6,605 nt of DNA. Origin: Bacteroidales bacterium. Its GTDB lineage: Bacteria > Bacteroidota > Bacteroidia > Bacteroidales > Paludibacteraceae. Both the position numbers and the translations under genes were made by a program. Positions 1 to 6,356 of the stretch are shown here, in pieces. The stretch spans positions 1 to 6,605 of the forward strand of contig CAAGFD010000172.1 in assembly GCA_900769035.1 (NCBI GenBank). The letters run 5' to 3'. The stretch's first letter is position 1, and every line of letters starts with the position of its first letter. Under the pieces are notes generated by a model. That model ran no database searches, was not told the origin of the DNA, and worked only from the letters and a program-made list of their open reading frames with translations.

Positions 1-14
1 CGCTCTTCCGATCT
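1..14. other. Illumina adapter remnant (artefact)
   Basis: The first 14 bases, CGCTCTTCCGATCT, are identical to the 3' end of the Illumina read-1 adapter/primer. Read 2 adapters end in TGCTCTTCCGATCT, so position 1 (C) favours the read-1 form. On the minus strand this is the familiar read-through sequence AGATCGGAAGAGC. The trxB reading frame supports the artefact: residues agree with the family up to V-V-G at the start of the NADPH-binding glycine motif, then become D-R-K-S exactly where the adapter begins, instead of the expected G-G-D-S-A. These bases should be treated as non-genomic. Confidence 0.96.
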
Positions 15-469
15 CCAACTACGGCAACTACTTTTTTCCTGTAAAAGAATCCATCACAAGTAGCGCAAGCAGAAACTCCTTTACCCATATATTTATGTTC
101 ATCAGGCAAACCTAAATATTTGGCACTAGCACCTGTTGCAATAATTACAGTATCAGCTTCTATCTCTTTTTCTCCATCAATAATTACTTTTTTAGGAGAA
201 ACACTAAAGTCAACATCAGTTACAATTCCGGAACGAATGTCTGCATTGAATCTTTCGGCTTGAGCTCTAAATTCAGACATCATAACATTTGCGTCGATTC
301 CTTCAGGGTACCCTGGAAAGTTTTCTATCTCAGTCGTTTGTGTTAACTGACCACCACTGATCATTCCCTCGTATAATACCGGATTTAAATTGGCTCTGGA
401 TGCATAAATGGCTGCTGTATATCCGGCAGGTCCTGAACCAATTATTAAACATTTAATTCTTTCTGTCAT
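15..469 (-). CDS. trxB: Thioredoxin-disulfide reductase, N-terminal half (partial)
   Basis: This flavoenzyme passes electrons from NADPH through FAD and a redox disulfide to thioredoxin in the cytoplasm. The ATG at 469-467 opens a frame of about 152 genuine residues, roughly half of the usual 310 or so. Visible features are the FAD-binding dinucleotide motif GSGPAG (residues 11-16), the GGQL segment (39-42), the second FAD motif IIATGA (109-114), and the redox pair CATC (135-138) followed by DG. The NADPH-domain glycine motif is just starting (VVAVVG, 147-152) when the adapter at 1-14 cuts it off, so the downstream half is missing through sequence loss, not mutation. It starts 26 nt after the stop of the EnvC-like gene. 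That gap is AT-rich, with no terminator and no TAnnTTTG promoter, so trxB is probably the continuation of the dut operon. AhpF-like or ferredoxin-NADP reductase relatives are less likely, because CATCDG immediately precedes the NADPH domain. Confidence 0.95.
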
Positions 470-495
470 AATAGTATAGTTATTGTTTTATTTAA

Positions 496-1701
496 TTATT
501 TTGCTAACCAAAGTTCTGGGTTTTGTATTTCGGTATCTTTATATAGCATAAAGTATAATTCCGTTTTATTATCGTTTTCTTTATCGGTATATATTTTACC
601 TATCTTTTGTTTTGTAGTTACTTTATCTCCAACTTTTACGTATAAAGTGGTAAGATTGGAATATACCGTACGGTAATTTCCGTGTTTAATAATAACGGAA
701 CTATTACTTCCGGGTATAGAAAAACATTGTGTTACAACTCCTTCAAATACAGCTCTCGCATCAGATCCTGATGGTGCTTGAAAGTATGTTCCTTTATTAT
801 TTATTGTTACTTTTTCCAAGAACGGATGTGGTTGTACCCCATAATGACCACTAATAAACCCTTTTTCTATAGGACGTGGTAATTTACCTTTATTTGCTTG
901 GAAATTACCGGCTACCAATTTTTCCTCTTTGCTCAATTCAAATTTATCTTTCGATTGTGTATTGCCGGTTTTATCCTGCTTTTTCAGTTCTGCAGCAATC
1001 ATATCTTGAATTTTTTTATTGAGAAGATTGGCTTGCTCTTGTTGTTTCTTTTGTTTTGCTTTTAGTTGTTTCTCTTTTGTCTGGAGCGAAGATAATTCCG
1101 ATGTGTGCTGCCTTTTTTGTTGTTCCAGTCGTTGTTGTTCCAATTCTTTTGCATTGACTGCCGTTTCTTTCTTGCTCCTATTTTCAGTCAATAATTCTTC
1201 TTGTTCTTTTAGTGTCAATGTAATTTGCTCTATCTCTTTTACAATTTTTTTTCTATGATTCGATGCTTCTTGTAAATATCTGAATCTTCGAAAGGCTTGG
1301 TTAAAATTACTTGCAGATAGAATATACATTGTTGGTGAGAAATGTCTATGATGATTGTAAATGGCTCTGGAGTTTTGCGCATATTCAATACGTAATTGCT
1401 CCAAATATTTTTCATAAGAATTCTTTGATTGTTGGATAGAATCTATATCATGATTTAATACCGATATTTCTGAGTTTAAAGTATTGATATATTCATTACT
1501 TTGCTTAATAGATCTTTTTAGCAAATAGAGTTTATTCTCAGTACCTTTTTTATTTTTCTGAGTTTCGTTTAATAGTTTATTAGTAATGGCTAAATCATTA
1601 AGAGCTTTTTTCTTTTTTGCTTCAAGTTCTTTTATGGTTTGTCCGTTACAAAAAGAGGGTAGTAAAGATATAAGTATGAGTATGATAATGTTATATTTCA
1701 T
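496..1701 (-). CDS. EnvC-like murein hydrolase activator with degenerate LytM/M23 domain
   Basis: This 401-residue exported protein has a signal peptide at 1-20 (K3, then a hydrophobic run ending F-C-N-G before Gln21). A long charged coiled coil spans about 22-245, rich in Lys, Glu and Gln, with a short non-coil break near 115-140. A C-terminal LytM/peptidase M23 fold covers about 274-401. That is the layout of EnvC, which activates N-acetylmuramoyl-L-alanine amidases during cell division. The M23 domain keeps its frame (the QAPSGSDARAVFEGVV and LYVKVGDKV segments) but has lost the metal site. The HxGxD motif is N302-K-G-T-Y306, the HxH motif is E381-L-Y383, and the YxHL histidine is N349. 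It is therefore very unlikely to cut peptidoglycan and should act as a regulator or scaffold; the partner amidase is not in this window. The ATG at 1701 follows the stop of the DUF4292 gene by one base (TAAGATG), which implies translational coupling. Family assignment is firm; the exact cellular role is inferred. Confidence 0.88.
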   Translation of the reverse strand: MKYNIIILILISLLPSFCNGQTIKELEAKKKKALNDLAITNKLLNETQKNKKGTENKLYLLKRSIKQSNEYINTLNSEISVLNHDIDSIQQSKNSYEKYLEQLRIEYAQNSRAIYNHHRHFSPTMYILSASNFNQAFRRFRYLQEASNHRKKIVKEIEQITLTLKEQEELLTENRSKKETAVNAKELEQQRLEQQKRQHTSELSSLQTKEKQLKAKQKKQQEQANLLNKKIQDMIAAELKKQDKTGNTQSKDKFELSKEEKLVAGNFQANKGKLPRPIEKGFISGHYGVQPHPFLEKVTINNKGTYFQAPSGSDARAVFEGVVTQCFSIPGSNSSVIIKHGNYRTVYSNLTTLYVKVGDKVTTKQKIGKIYTDKENDNKTELYFMLYKDTEIQNPELWLAK

Positions 1702-1702
1702 C

Positions 1703-2542
1703 TTATTTCTTAAATGATATTATATTTGATAATGTTGTTTTTGTATAGCGACTCATATTAATAGGACTGATTGTAAAATCTCTATTAAATGAAATCTTTT
1801 CAAAATTAATCTTTGCCGAAAATTTTGTATTAACAAGATTTGTTGTAATATTGACGCTTGTAGGGAATGAAATTTTATCGTTGGTCTCCAAGTCTCCGTA
1901 GGTAATACCATAAACTAAATCATATTTCCCTTGAGCACCGGTTAATATTATTCTATTGTTATAAATATCAAATCTTTGAACCATATTATCTATTGTATCA
2001 GTGCCTAAAAGTGTAATAGTATCCGATATTACATTGTCTACTTTGAATTTGGATAAAATTTGATTTTCGCTACTATTTGTAAGTGTGAATAATTGGTGAG
2101 AACAAAAAGATTGTATGGCTTTGTAGTCTACATCAGTACCTGTATTGTATTTGATATAATCGTATGAATGTTCAGCATATTTGCGATTGATTTTATCGTA
2201 TACTACAAATTTTGCTGGAAAAAATTCTAATCTATACATCTCTATTCCTAAAGCAGGCTGTATTCCTAAAGAGACTACACTATCTGTTTTAATTCGTAGA
2301 GTGCCTTTAACATTGAAGTTTATTCCATTATAATCCAATGACATTGTCAGTTTTGAAATATTCATAGAATTAAAATTCGGTTGAGCACTAATTGCTGATT
2401 TAATAATATTTTCAGAACTAGTTTGTTCAACTGAGATACTTTTGTTCTTAGTAGCTTTTTTTTGAATATTACAACCGGAGAATATCATTACAATCGCTGA
2501 TAATGATATTATTGCCAATTTAAAAAAGTTATTGTTCTTCAT
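1703..2542 (-). CDS. DUF4292 family lipoprotein
   Basis: This is a predicted lipoprotein of 279 residues. It has a basic, hydrophobic leader and a lipobox-like F-S-G-C, with Cys24 as the lipidation site; Phe at -3 is unusual but tolerated in Bacteroidota. The residues after Cys (N-I-Q-K-K) do not resemble the acidic surface-export signal of Bacteroidota lipoproteins, so a periplasm-facing position is my inference. The body, about 35-279, is beta-strand rich. It carries the pattern I associate with DUF4292: alternating strands near 62-90, then GIEMYRLEFFPAKFVVYD followed by N-R-K-Y at about 99-122. I believe this family shares the LolA/LolB half-barrel fold, but that needs a profile search. 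The function is unknown; a lipid- or lipoprotein-binding role is a hypothesis. I chose the ATG at 2542 (MKNNNFF), which overlaps the TPR stop by 14 nt. An in-frame ATG at 2551 would add only M-H-T, and it remains possible. Confidence 0.82.
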   Translation of the reverse strand: MKNNNFFKLAIISLSAIVMIFSGCNIQKKATKNKSISVEQTSSENIIKSAISAQPNFNSMNISKLTMSLDYNGINFNVKGTLRIKTDSVVSLGIQPALGIEMYRLEFFPAKFVVYDKINRKYAEHSYDYIKYNTGTDVDYKAIQSFCSHQLFTLTNSSENQILSKFKVDNVISDTITLLGTDTIDNMVQRFDIYNNRIILTGAQGKYDLVYGITYGDLETNDKISFPTSVNITTNLVNTKFSAKINFEKISFNRDFTISPINMSRYTKTTLSNIISFKK

Positions 2543-4367
2543 TGTGTGCATTAAAATTTTGTTGTATTTCTAAAATAATTGCTTTTGTTTCTTTATCTAA
2601 TGATTGCTTTTGTTCATCATTCAAACTATCGTATATATTAAGTATGTTAGTCCAAATTAAATCCGCTTCGTATTGTTTATTCAGAGCTTCCTGAATCTTT
2701 CCTTTATGATACAATTGAACTATTTTATCCATGTCTACACGATTTTCTTCTTCTTCCATTATTCTAATAGATTTGTCAATGTAAATATTTGCCAAAAAAT
2801 AATTCTTTTGAAGATACAATATCCAAGCATAAGTATCTAATATATACGATTTATTAGGTTGTACTTTAATGGCTTTTTGTGCTAATTTTTCTGCTTCGTT
2901 GAGTTTGGTTGAATCTTTTGCCAAATAATAAGCTTTATTATTTAGAGCATTATAATTTTCCGAATCGTATTTCAAACAACTATCTAACGATTCGATAATT
3001 AAGTCGTAATCAGCATGTTTAGTCATTAAAAATGAAGAATATATAGAGTATATTTCTGCTTTTGGTGATGTTTCATTTATTGTATTAATGTATTTATTAA
3101 TAGAATCGGTTATGGAAGAAATAGATAGAGTAGAGTCGTTTAGAGTTAATACTAAATACTGTGAAAGCCATATACTATTATCGTATTTGAAATAATTTTT
3201 ATAGCAATAGTCGGAGAGTTGTTTGCTATTTTCGTTATTGTTTACTTTTAAGTTATAAAAATCAATTGCACATTTTTGGTCGAGATAATTATCGGTGATG
3301 TACTCCATTGTATTATAAATATTTACAGAGTCTTTCAACATTTTATATACATCGAGTTTCAAATTGTACATCATTGAATTCTCAGCATAGTTATTTGATA
3401 ATAAATCTAATATATATTCAATTTTATCTTGTTGATTTGTTTCGTTATAGTAATATAATGAAGATCTAATATTGTCTTTTAAATCATTAAACTCGATAAT
3501 ATTACCTTCTAATGTTTTTGTGGTATAATAGGCAAATAAAGAGTCTTCATCCATTTTTTGATAAATATTAGAAAGATAATAATATCTAAATGTACTATCA
3601 AACAATTCCGCATTATTGTTAATTGTTTCTATGGCTAAATCGTAGTGATTGAACGTTGAATGATTTTCTGATAATTGCAAAATAGCATCTTGTTTATACT
3701 CCGGATTTTGTTTAATAAAATTATTAATAAACTTAATTGATTTAGAATAAGCCTTTTTGTCTTCAATGAATAAAGCATAACTCATCATATTTAAATAAGA
3801 TTTTGCATCTTGATTTATATTAAATTTTAATGTAGCATATTTTTTAGCCTCATAAAATTTCTTATGAAATAGAGCATTAATATAGAGTTTATTATATGCA
3901 TCAGAGTCATATTTATCTAATTGAATTATTTTGGTATAGCATTCTTTTGAGCATTTGTATGATTTAGATATCATGCATAGTGCTGCTTTTATTCTAAGGT
4001 AGGTCAAATTATTCGGATCGTATTTTACGGCATTAGAAATCATCTTATAAGGAATTGGAGAATTTTCATACTGCTTTAAATTACTTACCTCATTATATAA
4101 TAAATAAAAACAAAAGGCTTTGTCTTTATCACTTAAAAGACCAAAGTGCTTTTCAATGATATCGTAGGTGTTTTTAGTTGTTTCACGTTTTAAGATGAAA
4201 TCTTTGATCATCTCGTTAAAAGCGTCGTTGACTTTAACATATTCAGAAGTATCTACAATTGCATTTTTAGCACAATAAGCCTTCATTATGGAATCGTAGT
4301 CTACATCAAATCCATAACAAACACATATTATTGTCGATAAAATAAATGTCAAAAATATCTTTTTCAT
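2529..4367 (-). CDS. Secreted tetratricopeptide-repeat protein
   Basis: This is a 612-residue protein with a cleavable signal peptide (M-K-K, a hydrophobic core at 4-17, probable cleavage after C-Y-G near 19). There is no acceptable lipobox, because the cysteines at 15 and 17 lack a small residue before them. The rest looks entirely alpha-helical. The clearest TPR units are C-terminal: about 453-486 (ending ALNNKAYYLA), 487-520 (with A-Q-K-A-I-K-V-Q-P and the LDTYAWILY signature at 510-518) and 521-540. Weaker, diverged repeats fill about 100-360. It is rich in Asn, Lys, Tyr and Ile and has strongly AT-biased codons. No catalytic motif is visible, so it is probably a periplasmic or envelope protein-interaction scaffold; its partner is unknown. 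The ATG at 4367 gives a proper signal sequence and follows the dut stop by one base (TAATATG). The longer frame from 4442 would bury that signal and overlap dut by 74 nt. Confidence 0.88.
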   Translation of the reverse strand: MKKIFLTFILSTIICVCYGFDVDYDSIMKAYCAKNAIVDTSEYVKVNDAFNEMIKDFILKRETTKNTYDIIEKHFGLLSDKDKAFCFYLLYNEVSNLKQYENSPIPYKMISNAVKYDPNNLTYLRIKAALCMISKSYKCSKECYTKIIQLDKYDSDAYNKLYINALFHKKFYEAKKYATLKFNINQDAKSYLNMMSYALFIEDKKAYSKSIKFINNFIKQNPEYKQDAILQLSENHSTFNHYDLAIETINNNAELFDSTFRYYYLSNIYQKMDEDSLFAYYTTKTLEGNIIEFNDLKDNIRSSLYYYNETNQQDKIEYILDLLSNNYAENSMMYNLKLDVYKMLKDSVNIYNTMEYITDNYLDQKCAIDFYNLKVNNNENSKQLSDYCYKNYFKYDNSIWLSQYLVLTLNDSTLSISSITDSINKYINTINETSPKAEIYSIYSSFLMTKHADYDLIIESLDSCLKYDSENYNALNNKAYYLAKDSTKLNEAEKLAQKAIKVQPNKSYILDTYAWILYLQKNYFLANIYIDKSIRIMEEEENRVDMDKIVQLYHKGKIQEALNKQYEADLIWTNILNIYDSLNDEQKQSLDKETKAIILEIQQNFNAHNEEQ

Positions 4368-4368
4368 A

Positions 4369-4803
4369 TTATTTTCCGGAATGCCCGAATCCTCCTTCAC
4401 CTCTTGTTGTTTCAGATAAAATTTGCACTGAGGTCCATTCAATAGTTTCGTATTTGGATATTACCATTTGACAAATTCTGTCACCATCATTAATTGTGAA
4501 TGGTTCATTCGATAAGTTTATTAATATTACTCCTATTTCTCCTCTATAATCTGCATCTATCGTTCCCGGAGTATTTAATACCGTTATGCCATTTTTTAAT
4601 GCCAAACCAGAGCGTGGCCTTATTTGAGCTTCATATCCGTCTGGTAAAGCAATGAATAATCCCGTAGGAATCAGTTTGCGCTCCAATGGTTTAAGTATTA
4701 CCGGAGTGTCAATATTAGCTCTTAAATCCAAACCGGCAGATTGAATTGTACTATATTTAGGCAATTCATGTTTTGACTTGTTTATTATCTCTACTTGTAC
4801 CAT
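4369..4803 (-). CDS. dut: dUTP diphosphatase (dUTPase)
   Basis: This enzyme hydrolyses dUTP to dUMP and pyrophosphate in the cytoplasm, which keeps uracil out of DNA and supplies dUMP for thymidylate. It is a trimeric, Mg2+-dependent dUTPase of normal length (144 residues) with all five family motifs: I, AGLDLRA (23-29); II, RPRSGLA (62-68); III, LNTPGTIDADYRGE (76-89), which contains the catalytic Asp83 and the uracil-selecting beta hairpin with Tyr86; IV, GDRICQMVI (107-115); V, RGEGGFGHSGK (134-144), the P-loop-like tail that closes over the nucleotide. His141-Ser142 replaces the usual Ser-Thr of motif V, a conservative variation. It is the first gene of its operon: a consensus Bacteroidota promoter and an upstream terminator lie within 60 nt of its ATG, and the TPR gene follows after one base. 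Confidence 0.97.
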   Translation of the reverse strand: MVQVEIINKSKHELPKYSTIQSAGLDLRANIDTPVILKPLERKLIPTGLFIALPDGYEAQIRPRSGLALKNGITVLNTPGTIDADYRGEIGVILINLSNEPFTINDGDRICQMVISKYETIEWTSVQILSETTRGEGGFGHSGK

Positions 4804-4826
4804 AAATTTATCATAGTTTAGAACTG

Positions 4827-4857
4827 CAAAGATAAGAATTATTGTTTAATTGTGCAA
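4827..4857 (-). promoter_or_regulatory. Bacteroidota-type promoter of the dut operon
   Basis: Read on the minus strand, TTG (4857-4855) is followed after 20 nt by TATCTTTG (4834-4827). This is an exact fit to the primary sigma factor consensus of Bacteroidota (-33 TTG/TTTG, -7 TAnnTTTG, spacing about 19-21). Transcription would start near 4823-4818, giving a 5' leader of about 15-20 nt before the dut ATG at 4803. That leader is AT-rich with no Shine-Dalgarno sequence, as is usual in this phylum. The -33 element touches the T-tract of the upstream terminator. Confidence 0.8.
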
Positions 4858-4858
4858 G

Positions 4859-4894
4859 AAAAATGGCTATATGTTTCTTGAAACACATAGCCAT
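4859..4894 (-). terminator. Intrinsic terminator of tnaA
   Basis: Two 14-nt arms (4894-4881 and 4876-4863) enclose a 4-nt loop. In RNA made from the minus strand the arms pair fully, with one G-U wobble; plus-strand RNA would have an A-C mismatch at that position. A short U-run follows on the minus-strand side (4863-4859, the first base shared with the stem, then C-U-U), while none follows on the plus side. Both asymmetries point to termination of leftward transcription from tnaA. The T-tract is short, so efficiency may be moderate. Confidence 0.78.
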
Positions 4895-4905
4895 ATAACA
4901 ATAAA

Positions 4906-4925
4906 TTATATAAAATTTTATATAA
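4906..4925. repeat. 20-bp perfect AT-only palindrome
   Basis: TTATATAAAATTTTATATAA is a perfect inverted repeat with no spacer, made only of A and T. It begins 14 nt after the tnaA stop codon and lies 11 nt before the terminator hairpin. It could form a weak RNA hairpin, bind a dimeric regulator, or be chance in AT-rich DNA; the sequence does not decide between these. Confidence 0.6.
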
Positions 4926-4939
4926 AGACTTCAATATAA

Positions 4940-6319
4940 TTATTCTTCTACCGGAGCTAATTGTACGGTGAAGTGACGGAGAAGTGGAGCTTCCCATGTA
5001 ATTTTATAACCGTGTTTGATTTCATTACGACGGTCATAAACATTTTTAAGAGCTACAGCAATTACATCCATGTGGTTGTTAGTATAAGTACGACGTGCAA
5101 TACACAAACGTAATAAATCCAAACCACCGAATCTGTTTTCACGAGTAACAGGGTCGCGGTCTGCAAGGATATAACCTATTTCACATCCACGAATACCGGC
5201 TTCTTTGTAAAGCTCGATAGCAAGTGTTTGTGCAGGGAACTCTTCTTTTGGTACATTAGTAAGTACGAGAGAAGCATCGATAAACAAAGCGTGACCACCT
5301 ACAGGGCGTTGATAAGGAATACCGAATTCATCTAAGCGAGCAGCTAAATATTGTACTTGTTTGATACGAGTTTCAATAGTATCTAATTCAGTGTTTTCTT
5401 CCAAACCAACAGCAAGTGCATCCATATCACGACCGTTCATACCACCATAGGTTAAGAAACCTTCGAATTGGATACAATAACCTTTTGCTCCTTCATACCA
5501 ATCTTGGTGGCGAGTAGCGATAAAACCACCCATGTTAACAAGACCGTCTTTTTTAGCAGACATTGTCATACCATCTGCATAAGAGTAGATCTCTTTAACA
5601 ATCTCTTTGATAGTCTTGTCGGCATATCCCTCTTCACGAGTTTTGATAAAGTATGCATTTTCTACGAAACGAGCAGAGTCGAATACTACACGTTTACCAT
5701 ATTTGTCAGCTAATTTACGTACACCGCGGAGGTTTTCCATTGATACAGGTTGTCCTCCTGCTGTGTTATTTGTAATAGTAACAATGATAAAAGGAATTTT
5801 ATCGTTTTGCTCTTTCAATACTTTTTCCAATTTATTCAAGTCAACATTACCCTTGAATGGAAGTTCTAATTGAGTATTTTTAGCTTCGTCGATAGTGCAG
5901 TCTACTGCAAAAGCTTTTCTACCTTCGATATGACCTTTAGTTGTATCGAAATGAGAGTTACCCGGTACGATGTCACCTTCGTGTACTAAGTAGCTGAATA
6001 ATACGTTTTCAGCAGCACGTCCTTGGTGTGTAGGAATTACCCACTCAAAACCGGTTAATCTCGTAATAGTGTCTTTTAAATGGAAAAATGAAGATGCACC
6101 TGCATAGCTTTCGTCACCGGTCATCATAGCAGCCCATTGACGGTCTGACATTGCTCCTGTACCTGAGTCAGTTAAGCAATCGATGTAAATTTTACTAGCT
6201 TGTAATGAAAACAAGTTGTAGTGTGCTTCTTTAATCCATTGTTCACGTTCTTCACGTGTTGATTTGTGAATAGGCTCTACCATTTTGATTTTGTAGGCCT
6301 CTGCGAAAGGAAGTTCCAT
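4940..6319 (-). CDS. tnaA: Tryptophanase (tryptophan indole-lyase)
   Basis: This PLP- and monovalent-cation-dependent beta-eliminating lyase of 459 residues splits L-tryptophan into indole, pyruvate and ammonia in the cytoplasm. Visible active-site elements are Tyr72, the cofactor phosphate loop QGR (99-101), Asp214 and Arg217 (FDSAR), the Schiff-base Lys257 in SAKKD, and Arg404, which binds the substrate carboxylate. The backbone (SDRQW, the VNMGGF segment, short length) resembles tyrosine phenol-lyase. However, the residues that separate the two enzymes are tryptophanase-type: Asp125 where tyrosine phenol-lyase has Thr124, Ile381 where it has Arg381, and His449 in LRHFT where it has Phe448. 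The sequence closely resembles Bacteroides tryptophanases as I remember them. The gene starts 37 nt after the ATPase subunit K stop, with no TAnnTTTG promoter or TnaC-like leader in between, and ends at the terminator near 4860. No tryptophan permease gene is in the window. Its codon use is less AT-biased than that of the TPR gene, which suggests high expression. Confidence 0.96.
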   Translation of the reverse strand: MELPFAEAYKIKMVEPIHKSTREEREQWIKEAHYNLFSLQASKIYIDCLTDSGTGAMSDRQWAAMMTGDESYAGASSFFHLKDTITRLTGFEWVIPTHQGRAAENVLFSYLVHEGDIVPGNSHFDTTKGHIEGRKAFAVDCTIDEAKNTQLELPFKGNVDLNKLEKVLKEQNDKIPFIIVTITNNTAGGQPVSMENLRGVRKLADKYGKRVVFDSARFVENAYFIKTREEGYADKTIKEIVKEIYSYADGMTMSAKKDGLVNMGGFIATRHQDWYEGAKGYCIQFEGFLTYGGMNGRDMDALAVGLEENTELDTIETRIKQVQYLAARLDEFGIPYQRPVGGHALFIDASLVLTNVPKEEFPAQTLAIELYKEAGIRGCEIGYILADRDPVTRENRFGGLDLLRLCIARRTYTNNHMDVIAVALKNVYDRRNEIKHGYKITWEAPLLRHFTVQLAPVEE

Positions 6320-6356
6320 AATATTTTAATTTAAGTTGTTATGTTGATAATTAAAA

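Noticed and set aside
1..470. Possible frameshift or natural truncation of trxB
   Set aside because: The frame is intact up to base 15, and the break coincides exactly with adapter sequence, so the gene is cut by the data, not by mutation.
1019..1258. Plus-strand 79-codon ORF rich in Cys, Ser and Phe
   Set aside because: It is the antisense of the Lys/Glu/Gln-rich coiled coil of the EnvC-like gene. The composition is exactly what the complement of such codons gives, and there is no promoter or family resemblance.
4368..4442. Longer N-terminus for the TPR protein, starting at 4442
   Set aside because: It would overlap dut by 74 nt and add 25 residues before a clear signal peptide. The ATG at 4367, one base after the dut stop, is far more plausible.
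5468..5873. Two overlapping plus-strand ORFs (5468-5713 and 5607-5873)
   Set aside because: Both are antisense to the well-conserved core of tnaA, overlap each other in different frames and show no recognisable domain.
4940..6319. Annotation as tyrosine phenol-lyase
   Set aside because: Thr124, Arg381 and Phe448 of tyrosine phenol-lyase are replaced by Asp125, Ile381 and His449, the tryptophanase set.
6320..6356. A TnaC-like leader peptide or promoter before tnaA
   Set aside because: The gap is 37 nt of AT-rich sequence with no TAnnTTTG element and no space for a leader ORF with a regulatory Trp codon.
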